Assembly (NCBI GenBank): GCA_030411725.1
Contig: MU839834.1
Span: forward strand, 1 to 64,000
DNA length: 64,000 bases
Origin: Echria macrotheca
Taxonomy: Eukaryota > Ascomycota > Sordariomycetes > Sordariales > Schizotheciaceae
Reading direction: 5' to 3'
The notes beneath the pieces are model-generated. The model was not told where the DNA came from and made no database searches. It saw only the letters and a list, made by a program, of their open reading frames with translations. Positions 55,437-64,000 of this stretch are shown piece after piece (positions within the stretch are counted from its first letter, which is position 1; each line of letters begins with the position of its first letter). Made by a program: the position numbers and the translations under genes.

Positions 55437-55703
55437 TCAAACAACATCAGAAACATATCTCCTCGAAGTCCGCTCAATAACAACCGGCCCACTACTCCTA
55501 GGCGAATGTCCATGGTGATGGCCGTGGTGGTGATGGTGCGAGGAGGAGTGGGAGTGATGATGGTGCCGACTGCTGCTCCGACTCCCGTGCCCGTGGTGGT
55601 TGTCGTAGTACCGGTTATGCCCGTCGACGCGGCGGACGGGTATGATTTCTTCGTGGTAGTAGTATTTCTCGCTGGCGGCCTTGTCTGACGAGCCGAAGCA
55701 CAT
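55437..55703 (-). CDS. Small His-rich protein, 88 aa
   Basis: An intronless frame that begins MCFGSSDKAASEKYYYHEE. The middle third is almost entirely His, Ser, Gly and Arg (HHHHSHSSSHHHHHGHHHGH), with more than 20 His overall. The ends (EEIIPVRRVDG and VIERTSRRYVSDVV) have ordinary composition. Similar short MCFG-starting proteins occur widely in filamentous fungi. A metal-binding or intrinsically disordered role is plausible but not shown. The 5' flank has CA/TG-rich microsatellite sequence. The frame could be extended upstream, but only through low-complexity sequence, so the ATG at 55703 is used. Confidence 0.7.
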   Translation of the reverse strand: MCFGSSDKAASEKYYYHEEIIPVRRVDGHNRYYDNHHGHGSRSSSRHHHHSHSSSHHHHHGHHHGHSPRSSGPVVIERTSRRYVSDVV

Positions 55704-56680
55704 TTTTGCTTCTCTTTTTTTTTTCTTTCCTTGGGTGTGTATGTGTGTGTTTTGTTGTTTTTGACCGTTGTGTGTGTTTTTTTTTTTGACCAGTGGATAG
55801 GTTGTTGCTGCGCGGCGAGGATAAAGGTATGTACGCGGGGGAAGGTAGGTAAGGTATATGGGGTGGATTGCTGAGAGTCTGGAACTGACGCGGGACCGAG
55901 GGGAGGCTGCGGTAAGGTAGGTATATAAACTGAAGATATAGAAGGAGCAAAGGAAAACTACAAGGTGAAAAAAACCCGAAGCAAGGTTATTTATTCTATA
56001 TAGAGGACGAGGCTCAGCTTCCAGAGCAAGCCAACCCGAAACAGGGTCACTGCATGCTTCCAAGTTTTGCCGCTGTACCGTCACCCCGTCATGCGAGACC
56101 CTTGTGGATCAGGCTGCTGTGATCGCTGGGCACAACCACACAACCACTGACAGCTGCCGATGTATGGCCTTCTGAACTATCCCACATTGTTGACAACTTC
56201 GAAATCCGCAATACTGAAGCTTCAGCATGCTTCTTTTTTTTCTTTCGTGAAGAAATAATTCGTTGAAAAAATGTCAACACCAGTTAATATTTCGTAAACA
56301 TCGAGATACATTAGATCCGGAACTTTCTTAAAATCCTAAATCGAGATCTGGTAGCCGAGGACCCCGAGCAGCTCAACCCCCCAAGTACGCACTGTTCAAG
56401 ACCCTAAGTGCAGTGCCGTCATCTCGCCAAGACGACAGGCCTAGACTTTTCCAAGTCACCTCCGGCCCAGCCTCTTCCTATCGCTATTGCTCCCCCCAAA
56501 CCAATCAACAGCCCCTCGACGTCAACATGCATCCTGTCTCAGCCAGCTCGGCCCGACGTTCACCACTTGCAAAACGCTTTCCAATGTTTTTATCATCCTG
56601 GTGTTACATAAACTAGGTATTCCGTACAAAATGAAACCAAGAAAACACCGCCCGTTTTATTCCTTTTCCATACCCGCCAT
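55704..56680. other. Intergenic region
   Basis: No gene is supported; contains a TGTGTG/T-rich stretch just upstream of the His-rich gene (55715-55790). Confidence 0.5.
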
Positions 56681-58235
56681 CTACTTGGTAAACTTCAAGT
56701 TCAGATTGCCCAACAGCCACGTGCTCACAAAAATGGTCATCATACTCCCAAACACAATCAACGGCTTCCGCAGGGTGGCCGACAGCGGATAGTCATAAGA
56801 CACCACCAGTTCCCGCTCCCGCAGGTCATCAACCAGATTACGAGCCTTAATAACCAGAGCGGTGCGGCCGATGGTGTCGAGAAACGTCTGGTGGATCTGA
56901 ACTTCGGCCGACGTAATCGTAGACGGCGGAATCGTCGTCGTATACTTGACATTCCTGTAAAATGTTAGCTGCCATCTAAACACCACTTGGGATCACATAC
57001 TCAGCTCCCTCGGGCAAAATCACCCGGACCTGCACATTCTCATACTCAACACCCTCCGGTTGCTTGGGCCCCTCGAGGAAGGGCACATTCAGAACAAAAC
57101 CACCGCTGGCCGTCTTCCGGAGAAAGTTCTTGGCATCCGAGTTCCACCCAATGGTAAAGGGAAACTTCCAGCCGCCAAAAATGGGATACCTAGGCTTGAT
57201 CTCCAGCACAGCCTCCCGCTTGTTACTTCGGAACCGCGAGGTCGAAATGTTGCCAATGACATCGGTATAGTAGGCATCAGCGCTGCCGACGCGCAGCGGA
57301 AACTTCAGCTCCTTGAGCGCCGAAGTGGCAGGGCTGTAGTACAGAGTGTGGGTCCACTTCTGCCGGTTGAACAGCGTCGACAGGTTGGCGCCCCGGTGAA
57401 TCAGGGTATAGCGCTCCTCAAAGGCAACATTCCCGCCCCAGTGGCTGACCTCGATATCGCGCTCCAGCTCGGTAACGTGGCTGACGGGCTTGTTGAACTC
57501 GAACCGCACCTCGACCGGCTCCGCCGCACCGGCGGGCTTCTCGTCAAATGGGCCGTAGGTAAGCTTGGTGCCCTGCTTCTGAGGAAACTCCTTGACATCT
57601 CCGCTCCCAGGGAGCTTGGTATAGTCGGGGATAGTCGCAGACGGGAACTTGACCTCGGTCTTTTGCTTCGATGTCGTGTAAGCCGAGGGGCAGTAGGCCG
57701 AGAACGAGTACGACAGGAACTGGACGTCGTCCTGGTTGATGGTAGCCGGAAGCGGCTTATAGGCCTTGAGGAAGTAGTAGCTAATTCCCAACGTCTGTTG
57801 TGCGCCGGCCTTGAGGGGCGCGGGGAGCTGGATGCGAAGGTATTGCGTATCGCTAGCCATTGTTAGCCACGAAGCAGAAACGACAGACGCTACAAACCTA
57901 TTGGGGTCGGCCTCGACAACCCCGGCGACAAAAGGACCAGCCTTCGCATCCTTGCGATCCTTAACCTCGACGCCTCCTAACCGCTCGACCTGGTCGGCCG
58001 TGAAGGGGAGGTAGTATTCATCCTGTTCCTGCTTGGAGATGTTTTCTATGACCACGTTGATGTTTTCTTTGATGTAGTTCTTCTCGGCCGAGATGACATG
58101 AACCAAATTGGCGTTCTTCCAGACCTGTGGCGGCTTGAAGAGGGACGTGTCTGCGTGGATGGTGCTCTTGGCCGAGCTCTGCGAAACCAAAGACAGAACC
58201 GAGAGAGCGGCAGAGAAGACTGCCGACGTCTTCAT
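56681..58235 (-). CDS. OST1: Oligosaccharyltransferase subunit OST1 (ribophorin I)
   Basis: Three exons (57898-58235, 57001-57852, 56681-56954) give 487 residues. OST1 is an essential subunit of the ER complex that transfers the lipid-linked glycan to Asn-x-Ser/Thr. A signal peptide (residues 1-22), a lumenal ribophorin-I domain (YYLPFTADQVERLGGVEVKD, then HWGGNVAFEERYTLIHRGA and YPIFGGWKFPFTIGWN) and one C-terminal membrane span (PLIVFGSMMTIFVSTWLLG) are visible. The first intron is only 45 nt (57853-57897) and open in frame; I treat it as an intron because it has GTTTGT, CTAAC and TAG and the unspliced 15 residues break the conserved region. The second intron has GTATGT and joins EGAENVKYTTT. 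Confidence 0.93.
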
Positions 58236-59745
58236 CTTGGAAAGAAATGAGAGAAAACCGTGATCATCAACAGTGTGGCGCCAGATCGGCAGTTAGGAAT
58301 TTTCGTGGAGGAAGCCGGGGCGCCAAGGTGCAGTGGATGGTCGCCGTCGCCAGTTCTCGAAGCTCGTTCAACATCACCGTGGCCTCTCCGGCTGCCAGAC
58401 AACTGTCTCCAAAATGCTTACGTTGCGGAAACACCCCTGTCAGGGCCCAAGCTCGCGGAGAAGTGGGGCCGGGCTAGAACTGTCTCAGCCAGGTGAACAC
58501 ACACCGTGTCGGGATAAATTAGCGCCGGCTTTCCGCCCCCGGGAGCTGCCGACCCCGTTGTTTCCATCCTCCTTGATGCCGAGCCTTTTCGTTTGCTGTT
58601 GATAGCTACAAGATGCTCTATATAGTGCGGGTACATTATTCATTGGTCACTTGAGTCATCAGAAATATCGTTATTGTTAGTCAATCGTCAGATACGGCCC
58701 AGGCCCAGGTCGATGAGGGGCAATCCTCGACCCCTCATCATATGCCCAGCAATTCTCTTCATATGTCAGGCGTTGCTCTCGAGTTGGGCTGAATAATCGT
58801 CATACTATGCTGCTAGCCTAAGTAAACCGTTCTGATAAATGTTCTCTATTGTCAACCCCTCGATGCGTAGACTCATCGACAACCTCGGTGCAAGTTCCCT
58901 GGAACCTGGCGTTGATTGGATCTGCCAGAAAGACAAGGCTAGGTCGTGCTTTAGCTTCAGATCTTGCTCCCAATTATCGAACTGAGAAGCTGCCACTGCT
59001 GGGTTTCTTGGTCCTTGCGGGAGTGGGGGCTCATCTGACTATTCATTCACCAGTCACCGACTCGTTTGCTCGCTCGACTTGAGGAAGGAACGAGCTCAAA
59101 ACATAGTTCTTGCAAGGAAACCCATCGATCTTCCTTCCTCGGCCGAACAACAACCTCAATCGGCAACCATCCTCGCAATACAAAGCAGAGGCACTGCTAC
59201 AAGGCGCCAATATGGTCGGTCTTGGTCCGAAGCCGCCCCCGTCTCGGAAGGGTACAGGTGCGTTCAGGTGCAGGGTGGACGCCCCGCTGGATCCAATTCC
59301 CGAGCACACCAACTTCTGCCTTCCTGCTCTGCAATCCCATCTCATCCGCCCTCTCCAAATTCCCCTGCATCCCGTCATGGCTCGTACCCGAAGCGGAGGC
59401 GTGAAGATCGCTCCTCCACCTGCGGGGACCTGATGCTACAAAAGACATGGCACCCCTCTTCCGGATGCGCGTCGCGTGCCCAATCCTGAGTGACATCACT
59501 CGGGTGCCCCCTCAACACCATACTACCCCAACCCGCTTCTGCCTTTTTCTTATCGCAGGTCGCCGGGAATACCCAGACAGCTTTTGTCTTGTGCAACCCG
59601 AGATATTTGTTGTTTGAGATTATGTGGACAATGCCGCACAGCGAACAGAACCTCCTTCACCCCCTCTCTACGAGCCAGCCTTATCTGCCGCTCCAGCCCG
59701 TCGTCCCAGCTAGTCGCAAGGGCAAGACTCAGTGTCTCGCTCGCC
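58236..59745. other. Divergent promoter region, OST1 / hexokinase
   Basis: 1.5 kb without a supported gene. The part near hexokinase (59400-59745) is CT-rich, typical of the leader of a strongly expressed glycolytic gene. Confidence 0.5.
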
Positions 59746-61398
59746 ATGACCCGACTGACCATGGACACAGGCTCATATGTCGATGTTCCGAAGGACCTTC
59801 TTAAGGAGATTGAGCGTTTGGAGCAGCTCTTCTCGACTGACACGGCCAAGCTCAAACAAATCACCGAGCACTTTGTAAAGGAGCTCGAAAAAGGTGCGAA
59901 CTCTGTTTTGGGTTCTGCTGGTCAACCTTGAAGCTGACTTGAGCAGGTCTGAGCGTGCAGGGTGGAAGCATCGTAGGTTCACAGTGGAGTTTTTACGAGC
60001 AATGCTAACAACATAGCCCATGAACCCAACATGGGTCATGTCCTTCCCCACCGGTTATGAGACCGGCACCTATTTGGCTCTCGATATGGGCGGGACCAAC
60101 TTGCGTGTGTGCCAGATCACCTTGACAGAGCAGAAGTCCGAGTTCGATATCATCCAGTCCAAATATCGACTGCCTGAGGAGTTGAAGACGGGCGAGGCAG
60201 ATGATCTGTTCGAGTACATCGCCGATTGTCTGATGCAGTTCATCGAGACGCATCATGGCGACACAGGCAGGCTGGAAAAGCTCCCACTCGGATTCACTTT
60301 CTCGTACCCTGCAACCCAGAATTACATCGACGAAGGCATCCTCCAGAGATGGACCAAGGGCTTTGATATCCCCGGCGTTGAGGGACACAATGTTGTGCCC
60401 ATGTTTGAAGCTGCTCTAGCCCGACGGGTGAGAAACCTATGAAAACAACTGGCGACTACAGCTAACAATACCAGGGGGTGCCTATCAAGCTGACCGCCCT
60501 GATAAACGACACAACAGGTACTCTGATCGCTTCGGCATATACCGATACAAAGATGAAGATTGGCTGCATCTTTGGTACCGGCTGCAACGCAGCGTATATG
60601 GAGGACTGTGGATCCATCCCCAAGCTCGCTCATCTCGGTCTTCCCCCTGACACGCCCATGGCCATCAACTGTGAATGGGGAGCATTCGACAATGAGCACA
60701 AGGTTCTGCCGCGGACCCCGTACGACATAATCATTGACAAAGATTCTCCGCGACCCGGCCAGCAGGCATTTGAGAAGATGATTGCTGGTCTGTATCTGGG
60801 CGAGATCTTCCGGCAGATTATGGTTGACTTGCATGACAATCACGACGTCCACATTTTCGAGGGTCAGGACATTTCGGCTCTTCGGAAAGCGTATTCTCTG
60901 GACTCGTCTTTTCTGTCTGCCATCGAGGAGTGAGTCTGGTTCTTATGGTATTGACTTGGGCTAATAGGACATAGGGACCCGTTTGAGAACCTCTCCGAGA
61001 CAGCAGACTTGTTCCAGACTAAGCTCGGCATCCACCCCAACACCCACGAACTTGAGCTCATCCGTAGGACGGCTGAGCTCATCGGTACACGTGCAGCCCG
61101 TCTGTCGGCCTGTGGAGTTGCTGCTATTAGCAAGAAGAAGGGCTACACAAGCTGCCACGTGGGTGCTGATGGTTCCGTCTTCAACAAGTATCCGCACTTC
61201 AAGGCCCGTGGTGCCCAGGCTCTGCGGGAGATTCTGGACTGGCCGGAGAAGACGGACCCGAAGGAGGAAGATCCTATTGAGATTCTGGCTGCTGAGGACG
61301 GAAGCGGTGTTGGGGCGGCTCTTATAGCTGCTCTTACGCTGGAGCGCGTCAAGAAGGGCAATATGCACGGGATCCTGCACCCTGAGAACTTCAGATAG
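59746..61398 (+). CDS. Hexokinase, 487 aa
   Basis: Five exons (59746-59893, 59947-59972, 60017-60427, 60475-60929, 60975-61398) give 487 residues, close to yeast hexokinase. The 26-nt second exon is required to give ELEKGLSVQGGSIPMNPTW, a conserved block, and so is well supported. Motifs: phosphate-1 YLALDMGGTNLRVC, sugar-binding LGFTFSYPATQ, catalytic NDTTGTLIASAY, phosphate-2 GCIFGTGCNAAYME, and INCEWGAFDN. The enzyme phosphorylates glucose and related hexoses with ATP; as a fungal hexokinase it may also act in carbon signalling. Starts at 59746 and 59761 are both in frame; the first is used. Confidence 0.95.
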
Positions 61399-62365
61399 GT
61401 CTGTATTCCGGGGCTAGAAGGAGCTTGAATCTGCGGCTTAAAGGTAGATAACAGATGCATGGTGCTGCCAGTTTTGTCTCCGGGTACTCCAGAGCTCCAG
61501 ATGTAGCTAGATAGTGCTAGCTCGGTGAATAATAGGCCAATTCACGCATGAGTACCTGACATTCTGAACTACAATGAATGGAATATCCATTCCCCATTCC
61601 TAATACACAGCAAGGAAGACGGCACTCCGATGCTTGGATCATTGCATCGTCAAAGCCGGACAGTGTAAATCTGACGATAGGCGAATGTTGCGATATCCTA
61701 TGGATATGTCTCGCAAAGAATCCCGGGATGGGGACGGGGACTATATGTTTGTCGAGAGATGCCGAGCTCGCTTGGTACTAGCCATCCTCGCCATTCCAAG
61801 TAAATTGACCCGGTCGCTACCGCTTGTTGTGTTACGAAGTCGGTGTGATCATAATGGGCTTGGGAGTCCATATTATCCCGTATACCCCATTCATCACTCC
61901 CTTCTACTGGGGAAGAATGGTCCCCTGTTGGCAGTTGGACTACCTAGATAATCCAGGCAATATTTTGCTTTTATGTGTTACCAGCCGAGATCAAAGTTAA
62001 GGTTATCCATGAACGTATCTAGTAGATTGTATTATCTTGGTGCGAACTCTCGTGGCGGATGATGCTCTGTAGGTAGGTAGGTACCCAGGTAGGTAGTCAC
62101 CAGATCTCACTTAGCAGATGGCCAGATGGGAGAAGTAATGTTCATTATGGCATCACTGTTATCCATTTATCCATTCAAACTAGCTTCATTATGAAGTTAT
62201 GAAGGGGTGTCTTACTCACACCCCCCACCCCCAAATACTAGACAAGATTATTCATACCATCCATCCGCAGGCTATCAGTTCTGTTCTTGGGAAAACCATA
62301 TCATCCCGCTCCCCACCGTGCCATCCCGACCCATCCGAATTACCACAGATAGCACGTACCCAACA
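61399..62365. other. Intergenic region
   Basis: No gene is supported. A TAGGTAGGTAGGTACC tract is at about 62073-62090 and a C-rich run at about 62220-62231. Both neighbours have their 3' ends here. Confidence 0.5.
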
Positions 62366-64000
62366 CTATCTCCGTAAACTCCTAACAACCTCAACCTGGA
62401 CCACATCCCCCCCATTCACAAGCCACACCCTCTCCGCGCTCCCCGAGTCCATGTCGCTATCCTCCGGGATCGACGGGACCGGTACTACCCTTCCCTGTTC
62501 GTCAGGGGATAGTGACGGCGGGTGAGCGAGCCAATGGATTCTCATCTCTATTGGACCTGTACCGGTGTTTCTACCGGTGGATAGATGCGTGAGTTCGGGA
62601 TAGACGGTTACCTGGCCTGTGGTGTAGCGGAATATGTGGGGTGAGGGGAAGTCGAGGCGGTGTGTGTAGATTTGGCCGCGGATGAGGCGGATCGTTTTTA
62701 TTTGGCTTGGTGCTGACGTGCGGGTTGGTTGATTTGTAGTGGGAAGCGGCGGCGTGGAATTGGCTTGTATGACGGGACCGGGGCCTAGGGGTTGCTGTGG
62801 GAGTAGAGGGGATTGTCCTCTTGGTAGAGGATGGTCCTTGACATCGAGACCGGGGTGTGTCGAGGTGGTGACCAGACTTTGATCAGATTCATTCTGTGGT
62901 CCCGGCTCAGGGGCTATGGACTGTCGTGTTGATAAAGAGGGTTGTTCCCCTACCAGGAGTTGGTTTTGGGTATAGGTGACGGAGTGAGTCTGGTGAGTTG
63001 TTGTGTCTTGGTCAACCTGGTGTGTGGCATGCGTGGAAGGCCCCGTCGACGTTTCGTCCCTTGATCTACCAGCCGCAGAGTCGTCGGCGCGGCCAGCTGG
63101 TGCATCGTCCCGGCCAGGGCCCAATGCCCCGGGTATCGGGTCCTTGTTAACTGGGGTCCCGGGTTCATCAACCTCAATAGTCACTGTTGCCGGAGCACCA
63201 GTCGGTTCGGCAGAGGTCTCATGGATCGACGCTGCCCGGCTTGCCGATCCGCTGGCCGCCGAACCCGTCTCCACCACTTCTGGCGCAATGCCGTGCTCAC
63301 CCGGCAAGTTTACCTGAGAAGACCCCGAGCTCGGTGTCAAATCCTCAACCTCAACCACGTCCATAGTAACATCCGCCTTGGGTTCATCGCCCGAACTGGC
63401 CATCTCATCACCTCCACTTCCACTTCCAGCCTCCGGAGTCGACTCGGCGCTTTCAATCGAAGATACAGAACTGGAAAACGAAAAGACCGTGCTTTCGTTA
63501 GGATGAATCATCACCTTTCGTTTGGTACTGGACATGATCTGTTTAATGGTCTCTCCGATCCTCTCCTCCAGAGCGTGGTTGAATCTGGCCTCGACACCCT
63601 GGAAGGCAGGGATGGCCGGCATCCGCCAGCCGGGATACAGCTTGCCATGGGTCTTGGGGATGTGGAACTGGCCGTGTATCTGAATAAAGAGATTGCAGAG
63701 GTAGCATGCATCCTTGTTCGAGGCAATGACTCGTGGTTTGATAGCTGGGGGATGGAGTTCAAGGTAGGCGATGATCTGAACCTCGGCATGGAATTTCGAT
63801 GTCTCAAGAGCGGTTGCCATGTTCGAGAAGAACTTCCGTCTGGCCTTGCTCGGTGAAATGGATAGTTTTTGACAGACGTCGTCGAGGTTCCCCTCTTGGG
63901 TGCGTTGTGTAAAGCAGCTGTCCAGACTACATATGTCGGATACCTTGCCTGTCCTTTCAAACCACTCTTTCCCGAGAGAGACAGGTAACACTGCCACGTT
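62366..64000 (-). CDS. OTT_1508-like deaminase-domain protein, N-terminus cut by window edge
   Basis: The frame is open to the right window edge (no ATG near the edge, only GTG), so the N-terminus is missing. The first ~170 visible residues hold the fungal OTT_1508-like deaminase signature: KFHAEVQIIAYLE (His-Ala-Glu at about 63782-63790) and DACYLCNLFIQIHG (Cys-x2-Cys at about 63695-63706), then HGKLYPGWRMP. His and the two Cys would bind zinc and Glu would be catalytic. The following ~250 residues are a Ser/Thr/Pro/Glu-rich disordered region, and the last ~120 contain a compact, strand-rich segment (TIRLIRGQIYTHRLDFPS ... VTVYPELTHLSTG). Substrate and biological role of this family are unknown; it expands in many filamentous ascomycetes. 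Confidence 0.85.
   Translation of the reverse strand, partial: NVAVLPVSLGKEWFERTGKVSDICSLDSCFTQRTQEGNLDDVCQKLSISPSKARRKFFSNMATALETSKFHAEVQIIAYLELHPPAIKPRVIASNKDACYLCNLFIQIHGQFHIPKTHGKLYPGWRMPAIPAFQGVEARFNHALEERIGETIKQIMSSTKRKVMIHPNESTVFSFSSSVSSIESAESTPEAGSGSGGDEMASSGDEPKADVTMDVVEVEDLTPSSGSSQVNLPGEHGIAPEVVETGSAASGSASRAASIHETSAEPTGAPATVTIEVDEPGTPVNKDPIPGALGPGRDDAPAGRADDSAAGRSRDETSTGPSTHATHQVDQDTTTHQTHSVTYTQNQLLVGEQPSLSTRQSIAPEPGPQNESDQSLVTTSTHPGLDVKDHPLPRGQSPLLPQQPLGPGPVIQANSTPPLPTTNQPTRTSAPSQIKTIRLIRGQIYTHRLDFPSPHIFRYTTGQVTVYPELTHLSTGRNTGTGPIEMRIHWLAHPPSLSPDEQGRVVPVPSIPEDSDMDSGSAERVWLVNGGDVVQVEVVRSLRR

Noticed and set aside
57060..57866. 268-codon plus-strand frame opposite OST1
   Set aside because: Antisense shadow of a conserved gene; no independent evidence.

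Overview
The window is nuclear DNA of a filamentous ascomycete, most probably a Sordariomycete. Genes carry short GT-AG introns with CTAAC/CTGAC branch sites. The gene set includes a mitochondrial complex I subunit encoded in the nucleus, an eisosome protein, a Zn2Cys6 regulator and fungal-type deaminases. I see 24 protein-coding genes (one cut by the right edge) and no convincing rRNA or tRNA gene.

Layout. 1-6078: a homopolymer of C at the very edge, then diverged tandem repeats and no convincing gene. 6079-13543: a small orphan gene, a secreted SGNH/GDSL esterase and the ribosome-biogenesis gene ERB1. 13544-30058: an accessory block with decayed repeats at its left side and six genes: a deaminase-like protein, a pair of paralogous beta-rich proteins, a 129-residue orphan, a subtilisin-family protease without a signal peptide, and an 800-residue orphan. 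None of the six products has a recognisable secretion signal. 30645-61398: mostly housekeeping genes (Zn2Cys6 regulator, SURF4/Erv29, 49-kDa complex I subunit, RGG protein, COQ6, DUF7053-like, GCK-like kinase, SUA5, zeta-COP, MCM4, Pil1-like, His-rich protein, OST1, hexokinase). 62366-64000: a second deaminase, of the OTT_1508-like type, running off the window.

The most interesting observation is that the accessory block lies between two nearly identical ~80-bp direct repeats (13595-13673 and 29979-30058). One lies just upstream of the ERB1 start codon, the other just past the last gene of the block. The block therefore looks like a ~16.3-kb insertion that duplicated, or carried, a piece of the ERB1 5' region. 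Its content (deaminase fold with CxE and PCxxC, intracellular subtilase, paralogous small proteins, and a GGCTGGCTGA motif recurring in its intergenic spaces) fits an intracellular conflict or self/non-self system. That function is inference; the repeats, motifs and gene structures are seen directly.

The housekeeping genes are independent of one another as far as the sequence shows. Two have close divergent partners (zeta-COP/MCM4 share 415 bp with a palindromic E2F/MBF-like site; OST1/hexokinase share 1.5 kb). Exon boundaries given below were chosen by reading frame, splice consensus and family conservation, without transcript data.
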